A stretch of 64,000 nucleotides of DNA from Paraburkholderia agricolaris (GCF_009455635.1 NZ_QPER01000001.1:2294001-2358000), one strand, 5' to 3'; shown: positions 42,354-51,637, counted from the first letter of the stretch. Numbers and translations: made by a program. Notes: generated from the letters alone by a model not told the origin.

Positions 42354-45300
42354 TCAATAAACGTCACGTACGTAGCGCTTTTCCTGCGCCAGATGGCTCA
42401 CATACTCAGCGGCTTTTTCTTCGCTCATGGCGCCGTGCTGGGCAACCACATGCTTGAGCGTCGCGTCCACGTCTCTTGCCATCCGGTTTGCGTCGCCGCA
42501 GACGTAGAAATGCGCACCGTCTTCGAGCCATGCCCACAATTGCGCACCCTGCTCGCGCATGCGGTCCTGCACATAGATTTTTTCCGTTTGATCGCGCGAG
42601 AAAGCAACGTCGAGCCGGGTTAGAACACCGCTGTCCCGCATCGCTTCAAGTTCGTCGCGATAGTAGAAATCGGTGGCTGCGTGCTGCTCGCCAAAGAACA
42701 ACCAGTTGCGTCCCTTGTCACCACGTGCACGCCGTTCGTGTAGAAATCCGCGAAACGGTGCAACGCCGGTGCCTGGGCCAACCATAATGATCGGCGTGCC
42801 GGAAACATGAGGAGGCCGAAAGTGTGCCGACTTCTGCACGAATACCGGCACATTGACGTCACCCGCGCGGTCGGCGAGAAACGTCGACGAGACGCCCTTG
42901 CGATGGCGGCGGCCGTTGTTATAGCGAACCGCGGCAACCGTCAGATGAACTTCGCCGGGATGCGCTTTCGGACTCGATGCAATCGAGTACAAACGCGGTT
43001 GCAGGCGCTTGAGCATGCCGGTCAATTCGGCTGCCGTCAGCTTGACGGGAAATTCGTGAAGGACGTCGGCGAGCTGTTGGCCCCACAACCATTGTTTGAG
43101 ATCGGCCTTGCGCCCGGCACCGAGCAGATCGCGCAGTGCGCCGTTGTTGCTGCGGGCGGCAATGAACGCGAGCGCATCGGGACTGGGACGCGCGATCTCG
43201 TAGTGCCTCGCGAGCGCGTCGGCGAGATGCATTTCACCCGCGCCGGACACGTTGACCGTCGCGTCCGCGCTCAAACCGCTCAGGCTGATCAACTCGTCGA
43301 CCAGTTCAGGGCAGTTGCTCGGCCATACGCCCAGCGCATCGCCCACTTCGTATTCGAGGCCCGAGTCGCCCGTGCTCAACGAGAAGTAACGCGTATCCTT
43401 CGCGGCGCCGTGTTTGTTCAATGGCAGGTTTCTGACGAGACGGGATGCGGCCGGCCGCGTCCTGGTCGGCACGGCGCCTGGCACCACCGCGTTGATCATG
43501 CCGCCAGGCGGCACCGCGTGCAGCGCCGCATCTTCTTCCTTGATACGCACGACGATGCTTTCCAGCCATGCGTCAGCCTGTTCCTGATACTCGCTGTCAC
43601 AGTCGACCCGGTCCATCAAACGCAGCGCGCCTTGAGCGGCGAGACGTTCGTCCAGACGGCGGCCATGGCCGCAAAACTGGTCGTAGTTGCGATCGCCCAA
43701 TGCGAGTACCGCGTAGCGTAATCCGTCGAGACGAGGCGCGGCGTCGCCGGCCAGTTGCGACCACAGACCTTGCGCGTTGTCGGGTGGATCACCGTCGCCG
43801 AAGGTGCTCGACATCAGCAGCGCGTACTGCGCTTTCGCCAGCGCGGAGACCGGATAGTCCGCCATGCACGCGGTGCGGATTTCGAAACCCGACTCCATCA
43901 ACCGCGTGGCATAACGTTCGGTCAACGATTCCGTGTTGCCGGTTTGCGAGGCCCACAACAGAGTCACCTTGGGTCGCACACGCAAGATACGCACACCGGA
44001 TGCCTGCGTGCCGTCGTCATGCGGTGCGGCAAGCGTACCGGCACGCACCGCCGCATGGGTTCCACTGCGGCTATACAGTCCGGCCAGCAAACCGTCCACA
44101 TACAGGCGGTTTGCCGGATCAAACGGGGCGCCCGCCGGAAGAACCGGCACGCTGTCGATGCCTTGTCCTTCTACCGAGCGCAGCGCGCTAACGAAACCGG
44201 CCAGATACGCCCGCTCGGGCTCCGTGAACGACGGCGCCTGCGTCGGTGGAAGCTGCAACAGGCGAGTCAGTGCATCGATGCGGGGCATGTCCGGTTCCTT
44301 GGTGTCCGCCGATAGTGCGCCAGGACTTGCCGCGTCGACTCCAGCGGCAAGCGGCTCAGTGAGCGTCTCGTCATCCGCGCTCGAAACCGGCTCGATGGCA
44401 TCGGCCACAACCGGGCTCAACGCTACCGCGCAGAACTTGAGTTCAGGTTGCTGCGAGATCGGATCGACGGCGTCACTGGTGACGGCGTTGATGCAGAGGT
44501 CGTCGCCGAATACGTCGTTCCAGTGCATCGGCGCAAAACAGTTGCCTGCCTGCACGCGCTCCGTGACGACTGCCGGCAACACGGCACGGCCACGCCGCGA
44601 ACGGATTTCGACCGGATCTTTGGCCTTGATGCCGAGCGTGGCGGCATCCTCAGGATGAATCTCGACGAATGGGCCCGGGTTAAGCTTGTTGAGCATCGCG
44701 ACCTTGCCGGTCTTGGTCATGGTGTGCCATTGATGCTGCAAGCGCCCCGTATTCAACACGATCGGAAATTCGCGATCGGGCAATTCCGCCGGGGCTGCAT
44801 AGGCACGGGCAAAAAACACGGCCTTACCGCTTGCGGTCGGAAACACCAGCCGTGGACGGCTGCCGTCGGGCCCTTCCTTCAGTGTCTGGCTAATGCCGTC
44901 GTTGACATAGCGAATGGGATTGCGCTCGGCGGCGTCGCTGGAAGCAAGCGGCCATTGCAGCGGCGTATCCCTCAACCGCCGATGGCTCGCGCCGCGCAGG
45001 TCGTAGCCGGTTTTCGGATTCGACACGCGGGTGATTTCCGCGAAAACCTCTTCGGCGCTGGCATAGCTAAACGCATTGGCAAAACCCATTTCACACGCCA
45101 CGCGCGCAATGATCTGCCAGTCCGGCAACGCGGCGCCTGGCGGCTCGATGCCTTTTTGCATCAGCGTCAGATTGCGCTCGGAGTTGATCATCACGCCTTC
45201 GGCCTCGGCCCACAGCGCGCCTGGCAAGAGCACATCGGCGTAACGGTTGGTCTCGGTGTCGAGGAACGCATCCTGCGCAATTACGAGCTCCGCCGCGCGC

Positions 45301-46556
45301 AATCCGGCAATAGCGTTCTGACGGTTCGCGACACTTGCGACCGGATTCGTGCAGATGATCCAGCACGCCTTGATTTCGCCCGCGGCCATGCGGGTGAACA
45401 TATCGATCGTGCCGTTACCGACTTCCGTTTTCAGTGTGCCCTTCGGAATGGCCCACAGGTTTTCGATAAATACGCGGTCTTCTTCGACCAGCACCGATCG
45501 CTGTCCCGGCAAACCCGGACCCATGTAGCCCATTTCACGGCCGCCCATCGCGTTGGGCTGGCCGGTCAGCGAGAACGGTCCACTGCCGCGGCGGCAAATC
45601 TTGCCGGTCGCCAGATGCAGATTGCAGATCGCGTTCGTGTGCCATGTGCCATGCGTGCTCTGATTCAGGCCCATGGTCCAGCAGCTCATCCACTCCGGCG
45701 CCGCGCCAATCATATGCGCGGCCCGGCGGATGTCCTCGGCGGCGAGGCCTGTTATCTCCGCCACATTCTCCGGTGTGTAGTCCGCGAGAAAGGCCGGCAT
45801 CGAGTCCCAGCCTTGCGTGGCGTCGGCGATAAAAGCCGCATCCGTATGGCCGTTTTCATGCAGCAGATGCAGCAGCCCATTGAGCAATGCCAGATCGGTA
45901 CCCGGCTTGATTTGCAGAAAAAGATCGGCCTTATCAGCGGTCGTATTGCGGCGCGGATCGACCACAATCAGTTTTGCGCCCGCCTTCACGCGATCCATCA
46001 TCCGCAGGAACAGAATCGGGTGACAGTCGGCCATATTCGCGCCGATTACAAAGAACAGGTCGGCGTGATCGATGTCTTCGTACGATCCCGGCGGGCCATC
46101 CGCGCCAAGCGAGAGTTTGTAGCCGCTGCCCGCGCTCGCCATGCAAAGACGCGAGTTCGATTCGATGTTGTTGGTACCGACAAAACCCTTGGCGAGCTTG
46201 TTGACGAGATACTGCGCCTCGATCGACATTTGCCCGGACACATAGAACGACAGCGCGTCCGGTCCGTGTGCATCGAGCAGGCCACGCAGACGCGCTGCCG
46301 TGTCGCTGATCGCCTGTGCCATCGGCAGCGGTGTCGGGTCCTGGCCACGGGCATGACGCACGAACGCCCCTTCCAGTCGCCCGGACTTGCGCAGGGCGAC
46401 GTGCGCCGACTGCCCCTTCGTGCAGAGCCGTCCGAAGTTGGCCGGATGCTCCCTGTCGCCGGAGATTTTCACGACCTGGCCGTCCTCGACATGCAGCACC
46501 ATTCCGCAGCCGACGCCGCAGTAGGGGCATACCGTTTTGACGTTACGGGAGGACAT
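42354..46556 (-). CDS. assimilatory nitrate reductase fused to a flavoprotein reductase
   Basis: A 1400-residue fusion, two or three times the length of a normal subunit. The N-terminus has the [4Fe-4S] pattern CPYCGVGC (C10, C13, C17) with a later Cys in RLCTKGQ, then the molybdopterin oxidoreductase and dinucleotide-binding domains to about residue 750. After a linker comes a flavodoxin-like FMN domain from about 860 (LLWASQTGNTES), an FAD domain (RLYSIASSP) and an NADPH domain (GPGTGVAPFRGFLHERRA), as in sulfite reductase alpha subunit or cytochrome P450 reductase. The single chain should take electrons from NADPH to nitrate. The ATG at 46556 is preferred (SSRNVKTVCPYCG); 46568 is possible. 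It follows nirD after 43 bp. Confidence 0.94.
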   Translation of the reverse strand: MSSRNVKTVCPYCGVGCGMVLHVEDGQVVKISGDREHPANFGRLCTKGQSAHVALRKSGRLEGAFVRHARGQDPTPLPMAQAISDTAARLRGLLDAHGPDALSFYVSGQMSIEAQYLVNKLAKGFVGTNNIESNSRLCMASAGSGYKLSLGADGPPGSYEDIDHADLFFVIGANMADCHPILFLRMMDRVKAGAKLIVVDPRRNTTADKADLFLQIKPGTDLALLNGLLHLLHENGHTDAAFIADATQGWDSMPAFLADYTPENVAEITGLAAEDIRRAAHMIGAAPEWMSCWTMGLNQSTHGTWHTNAICNLHLATGKICRRGSGPFSLTGQPNAMGGREMGYMGPGLPGQRSVLVEEDRVFIENLWAIPKGTLKTEVGNGTIDMFTRMAAGEIKACWIICTNPVASVANRQNAIAGLRAAELVIAQDAFLDTETNRYADVLLPGALWAEAEGVMINSERNLTLMQKGIEPPGAALPDWQIIARVACEMGFANAFSYASAEEVFAEITRVSNPKTGYDLRGASHRRLRDTPLQWPLASSDAAERNPIRYVNDGISQTLKEGPDGSRPRLVFPTASGKAVFFARAYAAPAELPDREFPIVLNTGRLQHQWHTMTKTGKVAMLNKLNPGPFVEIHPEDAATLGIKAKDPVEIRSRRGRAVLPAVVTERVQAGNCFAPMHWNDVFGDDLCINAVTSDAVDPISQQPELKFCAVALSPVVADAIEPVSSADDETLTEPLAAGVDAASPGALSADTKEPDMPRIDALTRLLQLPPTQAPSFTEPERAYLAGFVSALRSVEGQGIDSVPVLPAGAPFDPANRLYVDGLLAGLYSRSGTHAAVRAGTLAAPHDDGTQASGVRILRVRPKVTLLWASQTGNTESLTERYATRLMESGFEIRTACMADYPVSALAKAQYALLMSSTFGDGDPPDNAQGLWSQLAGDAAPRLDGLRYAVLALGDRNYDQFCGHGRRLDERLAAQGALRLMDRVDCDSEYQEQADAWLESIVVRIKEEDAALHAVPPGGMINAVVPGAVPTRTRPAASRLVRNLPLNKHGAAKDTRYFSLSTGDSGLEYEVGDALGVWPSNCPELVDELISLSGLSADATVNVSGAGEMHLADALARHYEIARPSPDALAFIAARSNNGALRDLLGAGRKADLKQWLWGQQLADVLHEFPVKLTAAELTGMLKRLQPRLYSIASSPKAHPGEVHLTVAAVRYNNGRRHRKGVSSTFLADRAGDVNVPVFVQKSAHFRPPHVSGTPIIMVGPGTGVAPFRGFLHERRARGDKGRNWLFFGEQHAATDFYYRDELEAMRDSGVLTRLDVAFSRDQTEKIYVQDRMREQGAQLWAWLEDGAHFYVCGDANRMARDVDATLKHVVAQHGAMSEEKAAEYVSHLAQEKRYVRDVY

Positions 46557-46599
46557 GGCAGGCGGCATCGTTCGAGAAGGTCGATAAGGAATCAATGAC

Positions 46600-46953
46600 T
46601 CAGATCGCGACCCACACCTGCCCGTTTTCCACCCGCGCGGCAAACGCGTTGACGGAATACGCCGGTGTTTCGAGGCACTCGCCGGTGCGCAGATCGAAGT
46701 GATGCTTGTAGATCGGCGAAGCGACCACGAGGCGTTCGCCGAGACTGCCGATCAGCCCACGCGAAAGCACGGCGGCTTGCGAGCCCGGATCGTAGTTTTC
46801 GATCGCATACACGACGGTGTCCGTGTCGCCGTTGTCTACGTGAAATACCGCCACCTGTTCGCCATTGACGAGCGCGCACACACCCGTGTTGGGAACAATG
46901 TCCTCGAGCGGGCAAATCGGTGTCCAGGCAAGCGGAAGACGGTCAAGGTTCAT
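46600..46953 (-). CDS. nirD: nitrite reductase small subunit
   Basis: A 117-residue Rieske-like subunit of the NADH-dependent assimilatory nitrite reductase. ICPLEDIVPNTGVCALVNGEQVAVF is the usual NirD opening and the C-terminal half contains SPIYKHHFDLRTGECLE. As in other NirD proteins the Cys/His iron-sulfur ligands of true Rieske proteins are not all kept. The ATG at 46953 is chosen because earlier in-frame codons overlap nirB. It lies between nirB (31 bp before) and the nitrate reductase fusion. Confidence 0.93.
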   Translation of the reverse strand: MNLDRLPLAWTPICPLEDIVPNTGVCALVNGEQVAVFHVDNGDTDTVVYAIENYDPGSQAAVLSRGLIGSLGERLVVASPIYKHHFDLRTGECLETPAYSVNAFAARVENGQVWVAI

Positions 46954-46984
46954 GGCGTGGGTCCTCGATGAGTGACACAAAAAA

Positions 46985-49525
46985 TCAAACGGTTTCGGCA
47001 ACCACAGGAATCGCAGCGAGCTTCGAGCGCCGCTCGTCGAGCGTCGCGGGCCGGATCTGGCCGCGTTCCTCGACGAAAGCGACGTTACTGTCCGGCTCGC
47101 CGCTGTTGACGAAATGACGAAAGCGCTTACGCGTTTCAGGATCGCTGACGGCCTTCTTCCATTCGCATTCGTAGGTGTCGACCACGTGCTGCATGTCCAC
47201 TTCGAGCTCCGCCGCCACGCCCAGGCGATCGTCGACAATCACGCCCTTCAGATAGTCGAGTCCGCCTTCGAGGTTGTCGCGCCATACGCTAGTGCGTTGC
47301 AGACGGTCGGCCGTGCGCACGTAGAACATCAGGAAACGGTCGATGTAGCGCACCAGTGTTTCCTTGTCGAGGTCCGAGGCGAGCAATTCGGCATGGCGTG
47401 GTTTCATGCCGCCGTTGCCGCAGACGTAGAGATTCCAGCCCTTCTCGGTGGCGATGATGCCGACGTCCTTGCCCTGCGCTTCCGCGCATTCGCGCGTGCA
47501 GCCGGACACGCCGAATTTGATCTTGTGCGGTGTACGCAGGCCCTTGTAGCGATTCTCGAGTTCGACCGCGAGGCCCACCGAATCGCCGACGCCGTAGCGG
47601 CACCACGTCGAACCCACACACGACTTCACCGTACGCAACGACTTGCCGTATGCATGGCCCGATTCGAAACCGGCTGCGATCAGTTCTTCCCAGATCAACG
47701 GCAACTGCTCCACGCGCGCGCCGAACAGATCGACCCGCTGACCACCGGTGATCTTCGTGTAAAGGCCGTATTTCTTCGCGATCTGGGCGACCGCGATCAA
47801 ACCGTCGGGCGTCACTTCGCCACCGGCCATGCGCGGCACGACCGAATACGTGCCGTCGCGCTGGATGTTGGCGAGGTAGTAATCGTTGGTGTCCTGCAAC
47901 GACGCATGCTCCTTCTTCAGCACGAATTCGTTCCAGCACGAGGCGAGAATGCTCGCCACGGCCGGCTTGCAGATATCGCAGCCGAGACCATGTCCGTGCT
48001 TCGCCAGCAATTCGCCGAAACTGCGCAGGCCTTCCACGCGCACGATGTGATACAGCTCCTGGCGCGAATACGGGAAGTGCTCGCACAGATGATTGTTGAC
48101 CGCGAGACCCTGCTTCTTCATCTCGGCTTTCATCACCTGCGTGACGAGCGGCACGCAGCCGCCGCATGAGGTGCCGGCCTGGGTCGCGCACTTCAACGCG
48201 CCGATATCGGTTGCGCCTGCGCAGACGGCCGCGCACAGGTCGCCCTTCGAGACGTTGTTGCACGAGCAGATCTGCGCGCTAGCGGGCAAGGCCTCGACCC
48301 CGAGCGCCGGTTTCGCCTGACCGTCTGACGACGGCAGAATCAGGAACTCCGGCGAGGCCGGCAACTCGATGCGGTTCAGCATCATCTGCAGCAGCGTGCC
48401 GTATTCGCTCGCCTCGCCCACCATCACGCCGCCGAGCAGGTACTTGCCGCATTCGGACACCACCAGCTTCTTGTAGACCTGCTTGCGTTCGTCGCTGAAC
48501 TGATAGGCGCGGCTGCCGGGCGTATTGCCGTGCGCATCGCCGATGCTGGCCACGTCCACCCCCATCAGCTTCAACTTGGTGCTCATGTCGGCACCGGCGA
48601 ATTCCGCCGGGTCGCCGAGCAGTTGCTTCGCCACCGTGCGCGCCATGTCATAACCCGGCGCAACGAGGCCGAACAGTTGGCCGTTCCACAGCGCACACTC
48701 GCCGATCGCGTAGATGTGCGGGTCGCTGGTGCGGCACGCGTTGTCGATCGCGATGCCGCCGCGCTCGCCGAGCGCGAGGCCGCTCGCGCGAGCAAGATCG
48801 TCACGCGGACGAATGCCCGCGGAGAACACGATCATGTCGGTGTCGAGGAAGCTGCCGTCGGCGAACTGCATGCGATGCGTGCCGTTCTCGCCGTCGACAA
48901 TCGCGGTGGTGTTCTTCTGCGTGTGGACCGTCACACCGAGTTCTTCGATCTTGCTGCGCAGCACGCGGCCGCCGCCGTCGTCCACTTGCACCGCCATCAG
49001 GCGCGGCGCGAATTCGACCACGTGCGTTTGCAGGCCCATGTCGCGCAATGCTTTCGCGCATTCGAGACCGAGCAGGCCACCGCCGACCACCGTGCCGGTC
49101 TTCGAACGCGCACCGCATTCCTGCATGGCTTCGAGATCGTCGATGGTGCGGTAGACGAAGCAGTCGGCCCGTTCGCGGCCTTGCACGGGCGGCACGAACG
49201 GATAGGAGCCGGTGGCGAACACCAGCTTGTCATACGCCAGGGTTTCGCCGGTCGATACCGTCACGATGCGCGCGTCCCGATCGATCGCCACGGCTTTCGC
49301 ATTCAGCTTCAGCAAGACGTTCTGGCGTTCGAAGAAACCTGGTTCGACGAGCGACAGATCGTCCGCCGTCTTGCCCGCGAAGAATTCGGACAGATGCACG
49401 CGGTCGTATGCGGGCCGGGATTCTTCGCACAGCACCGTGATATCGAGGCCATGCGCCGCGTCTTGTGCCAGGCATTCGACCAGTTTGTGGCCGACCATCC
49501 CGTGACCGATAACGATGATTTTCAT
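46985..49525 (-). CDS. nirB: nitrite reductase large subunit
   Basis: An 846-residue flavo-iron-sulfur-siroheme enzyme that reduces nitrite to ammonium with NADH. MKIIVIGHGMVGHKLVE starts the FAD domain, with the NAD site near GTVVGGGLLGLECAKAL. A BFD-like [2Fe-2S] cluster is bound by Cys in SCNNVSKGDLC and SCGGCVP (about 420-470). The siroheme/[4Fe-4S] half shows SCVGSTWCRYGVGDS and GVSGCTRECAEAQGKD. The ATG at 49525 is the natural start; upstream frame to 49711 crosses the leader terminator. It heads the nirB-nirD-nitrate reductase operon under the control region 49602-49887. Confidence 0.96.
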   Translation of the reverse strand: MKIIVIGHGMVGHKLVECLAQDAAHGLDITVLCEESRPAYDRVHLSEFFAGKTADDLSLVEPGFFERQNVLLKLNAKAVAIDRDARIVTVSTGETLAYDKLVFATGSYPFVPPVQGRERADCFVYRTIDDLEAMQECGARSKTGTVVGGGLLGLECAKALRDMGLQTHVVEFAPRLMAVQVDDGGGRVLRSKIEELGVTVHTQKNTTAIVDGENGTHRMQFADGSFLDTDMIVFSAGIRPRDDLARASGLALGERGGIAIDNACRTSDPHIYAIGECALWNGQLFGLVAPGYDMARTVAKQLLGDPAEFAGADMSTKLKLMGVDVASIGDAHGNTPGSRAYQFSDERKQVYKKLVVSECGKYLLGGVMVGEASEYGTLLQMMLNRIELPASPEFLILPSSDGQAKPALGVEALPASAQICSCNNVSKGDLCAAVCAGATDIGALKCATQAGTSCGGCVPLVTQVMKAEMKKQGLAVNNHLCEHFPYSRQELYHIVRVEGLRSFGELLAKHGHGLGCDICKPAVASILASCWNEFVLKKEHASLQDTNDYYLANIQRDGTYSVVPRMAGGEVTPDGLIAVAQIAKKYGLYTKITGGQRVDLFGARVEQLPLIWEELIAAGFESGHAYGKSLRTVKSCVGSTWCRYGVGDSVGLAVELENRYKGLRTPHKIKFGVSGCTRECAEAQGKDVGIIATEKGWNLYVCGNGGMKPRHAELLASDLDKETLVRYIDRFLMFYVRTADRLQRTSVWRDNLEGGLDYLKGVIVDDRLGVAAELEVDMQHVVDTYECEWKKAVSDPETRKRFRHFVNSGEPDSNVAFVEERGQIRPATLDERRSKLAAIPVVAETV

Positions 49526-49601
49526 GACCGCGGTTCCTTGGTGTGCTGAGCTTGCTGTGCTTCGATCGCTGACGCGTAGCCTCTGGCGAAAGCGACTCCG
49601 G

Positions 49602-49657
49602 AAATAAAAACGGCGTCCCGCGAACCCAGTCGATGACTGAATTCGGGGGACGCCGTT
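49602..49657 (-). terminator. leader terminator upstream of nirB
   Basis: In the nirB leader, AACGGCGTCCC and GGGACGCCGTT form an 11-bp stem, continued after a 2x2 internal loop by GAATTCAGTC/GACTGGGTTC (with G-U pairs), and followed by TTTTTATTT. It ends 77 bp before the nirB start and lies inside the transcript predicted from the sigma-54 promoter, so it should stop RNA polymerase unless antitermination occurs. Confidence 0.85.
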
Positions 49658-49675
49658 GTCCTGACCTGTGCTGCA

Positions 49676-49720
49676 GCGGGTGCTCTGTTGTTGCACTCGC
49701 GCCGGATCCACGTTGATCCG
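49676..49720 (-). promoter_or_regulatory. ANTAR-type leader hairpins before nirB
   Basis: On the minus strand CGGATC-AACGTG-GATCCG (49720 to 49703) is a 6-bp stem with a 6-nt loop having A at position 1 and G at position 4, the features bound by ANTAR antiterminators such as NasR and NasT. A second hairpin follows (49700 to 49676, GCGAGTGC/GCACCCGC with one mismatch), but its loop is 9 nt and does not fit the hexaloop rule as drawn. The terminator comes next. No ANTAR gene is in this window. Confidence 0.65.
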
Positions 49721-49733
49721 ATGGGAAGGCTTA

Positions 49734-49751
49734 ATGCAAAGCCCGTGCCAA
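49734..49751 (-). promoter_or_regulatory. sigma-54 promoter of the nirB operon
   Basis: Minus-strand TTGGCACGGGCTTTGCAT matches the -24/-12 consensus (TTGGCACG-N4-TTGCA) almost perfectly. The start point should fall near 49724, giving a leader of about 200 nt that begins with the hexaloop hairpin. Confidence 0.85.
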
Positions 49752-49851
49752 GCGTGCGAAATATGGGCTGCAGCGCCGTGGCGCGGGCCTTGGCGGCAAA
49801 TTAGATAAGGGTGCGGTGAACCGCGTGTGCGTCACGCTTTGATGCAGGGAA

Positions 49852-49866
49852 GCACAGGGATGGTGC
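49852..49866. promoter_or_regulatory. NtrC-type enhancer site 1
   Basis: GCAC-N7-GTGC, the core of the NtrC palindrome, lies about 135 bp upstream of the predicted nirB start. This is the usual distance for sigma-54 activators. Confidence 0.7.
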
Positions 49867-49872
49867 GACGCA

Positions 49873-49887
49873 GCACTGTGCTCGTGC
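49873..49887. promoter_or_regulatory. NtrC-type enhancer site 2
   Basis: A second GCAC-N7-GTGC, 21 bp from the first, so both face the same side of the helix, favouring cooperative NtrC oligomers. Confidence 0.65.
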
Positions 49888-49932
49888 GAACCGCGAGCAT
49901 GCGGCCGGGGCCATCGCCCGGGCCGCGTGACA

Positions 49933-51141
49933 TCACGCTGCGATCGGCATCCTCGCCACAAACACCGTGCCTTCCCCGGCGGACGATCTGACTTCGAGCT
50001 TGCCGCCATGGGCCAGCACGATCTGCTTGCAGATATACAGGCCGAGCCCCAGACCGCCGCCCGGCTTGCTGGTGGGCGGCCGCCAGTAAGGCTCGAAGAC
50101 CTTGTGCAGGACATCCGGCGCGATTGCGTCGCCGCCGTTCAACACGCTCAGCACGAACTCGCCGTTCTCCACCCGGGCCCTCACCTGCACCGGAAACTCC
50201 GCCGCGCCGTGCGTTAGCGCGTTGCCGAGCAGATTCGAAAGCAGTTGCTGCACGCGCATGCGGTCACACCGAACCCGCGTGGCGATCGCGATGTCGTCGG
50301 CCAGCATCCGTTCCGGATTGGCCTCGCGCGCTTCGTCAACCACCGCGCGCAACGCGCTCGCCAGATCGTCGACGTCCCCGATCGATACGTCGACACCGGA
50401 ACCGAGACGCCCGCGCGCGAAATCCATCACATCGTCGATCAGGCGCGCCATGCGCAAGGTTGTGGTCTTCAGGCGCTGGCCGATTTTCACGAGATCGGGC
50501 TCGTTCTTGCGCAGCGTCAGCAGCTCTGCGGTGGCACTGACCGCGGAGAGCGGATTGCGCAAGTCGTGGCCGAGCACCGCGATAAACTGCTCGCGCAAGC
50601 TCGAATTCTCCCGTTCGTAGAATAACGCCGCCTCCGTCTCCTGCTGGCGCCCTTGCGTGACGAGCTGGGCCGCGATCAGATCGGCGAATACTTCGAACAT
50701 GCTTAGCGTGCGCGCATTCGACAGATCGTGCGGATTCGGATCGATCGCGCAGAGATTACCGAAGTAGCTGCCATCGGGCAAAACGATCGGTACGGAGATA
50801 TAACTTCCCAACTTGTAGATCTGCGCTGTGTGATGCTCCCGGTAGACCGGGTCTTCAGTGAAATTATCGATCACGATCGACGCACGTGCGGCGCGCGACT
50901 CGAAACACAGCGTGGTGTGCAGATCGAGCTGGTCGCCGGCGACCAGGCCGAAGTTCACTTCGTCCTGCACCGCACAGGCGGTCCAGCTGTATTCCGTGAC
51001 CCGGGCGACCGCTGCAAAGCCCATTCCGGTGTTTTTGCAGATCAAGCGCAGGATCGACGGCACCGCTTCGATGCGGCTGACCGCCTCGATGTCCCGCGCG
51101 ATTCGCGCTTCCTTTTCGTCCCCAAACGGCAATTTATTCAT
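49933..51141 (-). CDS. GAF-domain sensor histidine kinase
   Basis: A 402-residue soluble kinase. The GAF domain (about 20-160) has FGLVAGDQLDLHTTLCFES and SYISVPIVLPDGSYFGNLCAID. The HisKA helix carries the phospho-acceptor H192 in AVLGHDLRNPLSA. The ATPase domain has NLLGNALTHGA and GGLGLGLYICKQIVLAHGG. No membrane segment or signal peptide is seen, so it senses something inside the cell. It is divergent from a single-domain receiver gene, its likely partner. GAF domains of this group may bind small molecules, heme or bilin; no conserved Cys proves a chromophore. Its 3' end lies next to the nirB enhancers. Confidence 0.9.
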   Translation of the reverse strand: MNKLPFGDEKEARIARDIEAVSRIEAVPSILRLICKNTGMGFAAVARVTEYSWTACAVQDEVNFGLVAGDQLDLHTTLCFESRAARASIVIDNFTEDPVYREHHTAQIYKLGSYISVPIVLPDGSYFGNLCAIDPNPHDLSNARTLSMFEVFADLIAAQLVTQGRQQETEAALFYERENSSLREQFIAVLGHDLRNPLSAVSATAELLTLRKNEPDLVKIGQRLKTTTLRMARLIDDVMDFARGRLGSGVDVSIGDVDDLASALRAVVDEAREANPERMLADDIAIATRVRCDRMRVQQLLSNLLGNALTHGAAEFPVQVRARVENGEFVLSVLNGGDAIAPDVLHKVFEPYWRPPTSKPGGGLGLGLYICKQIVLAHGGKLEVRSSAGEGTVFVARMPIAA

Positions 51142-51256
51142 AAGAAGCGGTGGCGGATAGCGTGCTGGAATGACCGGAATAAACAGATTCTTCGAACCCC
51201 GATTCTAGCGGGACTTCAAATTGCTCAATACCAGGTACGCAACCTGGAGAAACCGG

Positions 51257-51637
51257 ATGTCTACTGACGATGCCGCACGCCTGCTGATCGCCGACGACGA
51301 TCCGAACCTGCTGGCCGCCTACGTACTTTTTTTCAGCGCGCATGGTTTCGACATTCGAACCGCGCGCAACGGCCTCGACGCGCTCGCGCAGTATTGTGAG
51401 TGGCACCCGGGAGCCGCACTGCTCGACGTCGAAATGCCGCGTCTCGACGGACGTGCGGTCGCGCGGCGCATCCGGCGCGTGGCGGACACCCCGCCGCCCA
51501 CGCTGGTCGCCGTAACGGGGCTCGCGCGCGCCGAGGATCGGACCGAGTCGTTGCGCTCCGGCTTCAACCATCATTTCGTCAAGCCGGTGCCAATGCCGGT
51601 AATCCTTGCGGCGCTGACCGGGTGTGGCCGGCATTAG
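51257..51637 (+). CDS. single-domain response regulator
   Basis: A 126-residue CheY-like receiver without output domain. The acidic pocket D13-D14, phospho-acceptor D57 (LLDVEMPRLDG), T87 and K109 (HHFVKPV) are all present. The ATG at 51257 follows GGAGA. It is divergent from the GAF histidine kinase, so the two probably form a phosphorelay feeding another protein, or the receiver acts by protein contact. Confidence 0.9.
   Translation: MSTDDAARLLIADDDPNLLAAYVLFFSAHGFDIRTARNGLDALAQYCEWHPGAALLDVEMPRLDGRAVARRIRRVADTPPPTLVAVTGLARAEDRTESLRSGFNHHFVKPVPMPVILAALTGCGRH

Noticed and set aside
44448..46598. Long open frame of about 716 codons opposite the nitrate reductase
   Set aside because: Same reason: shadow of the real gene, Arg/His-rich, no domain pattern.
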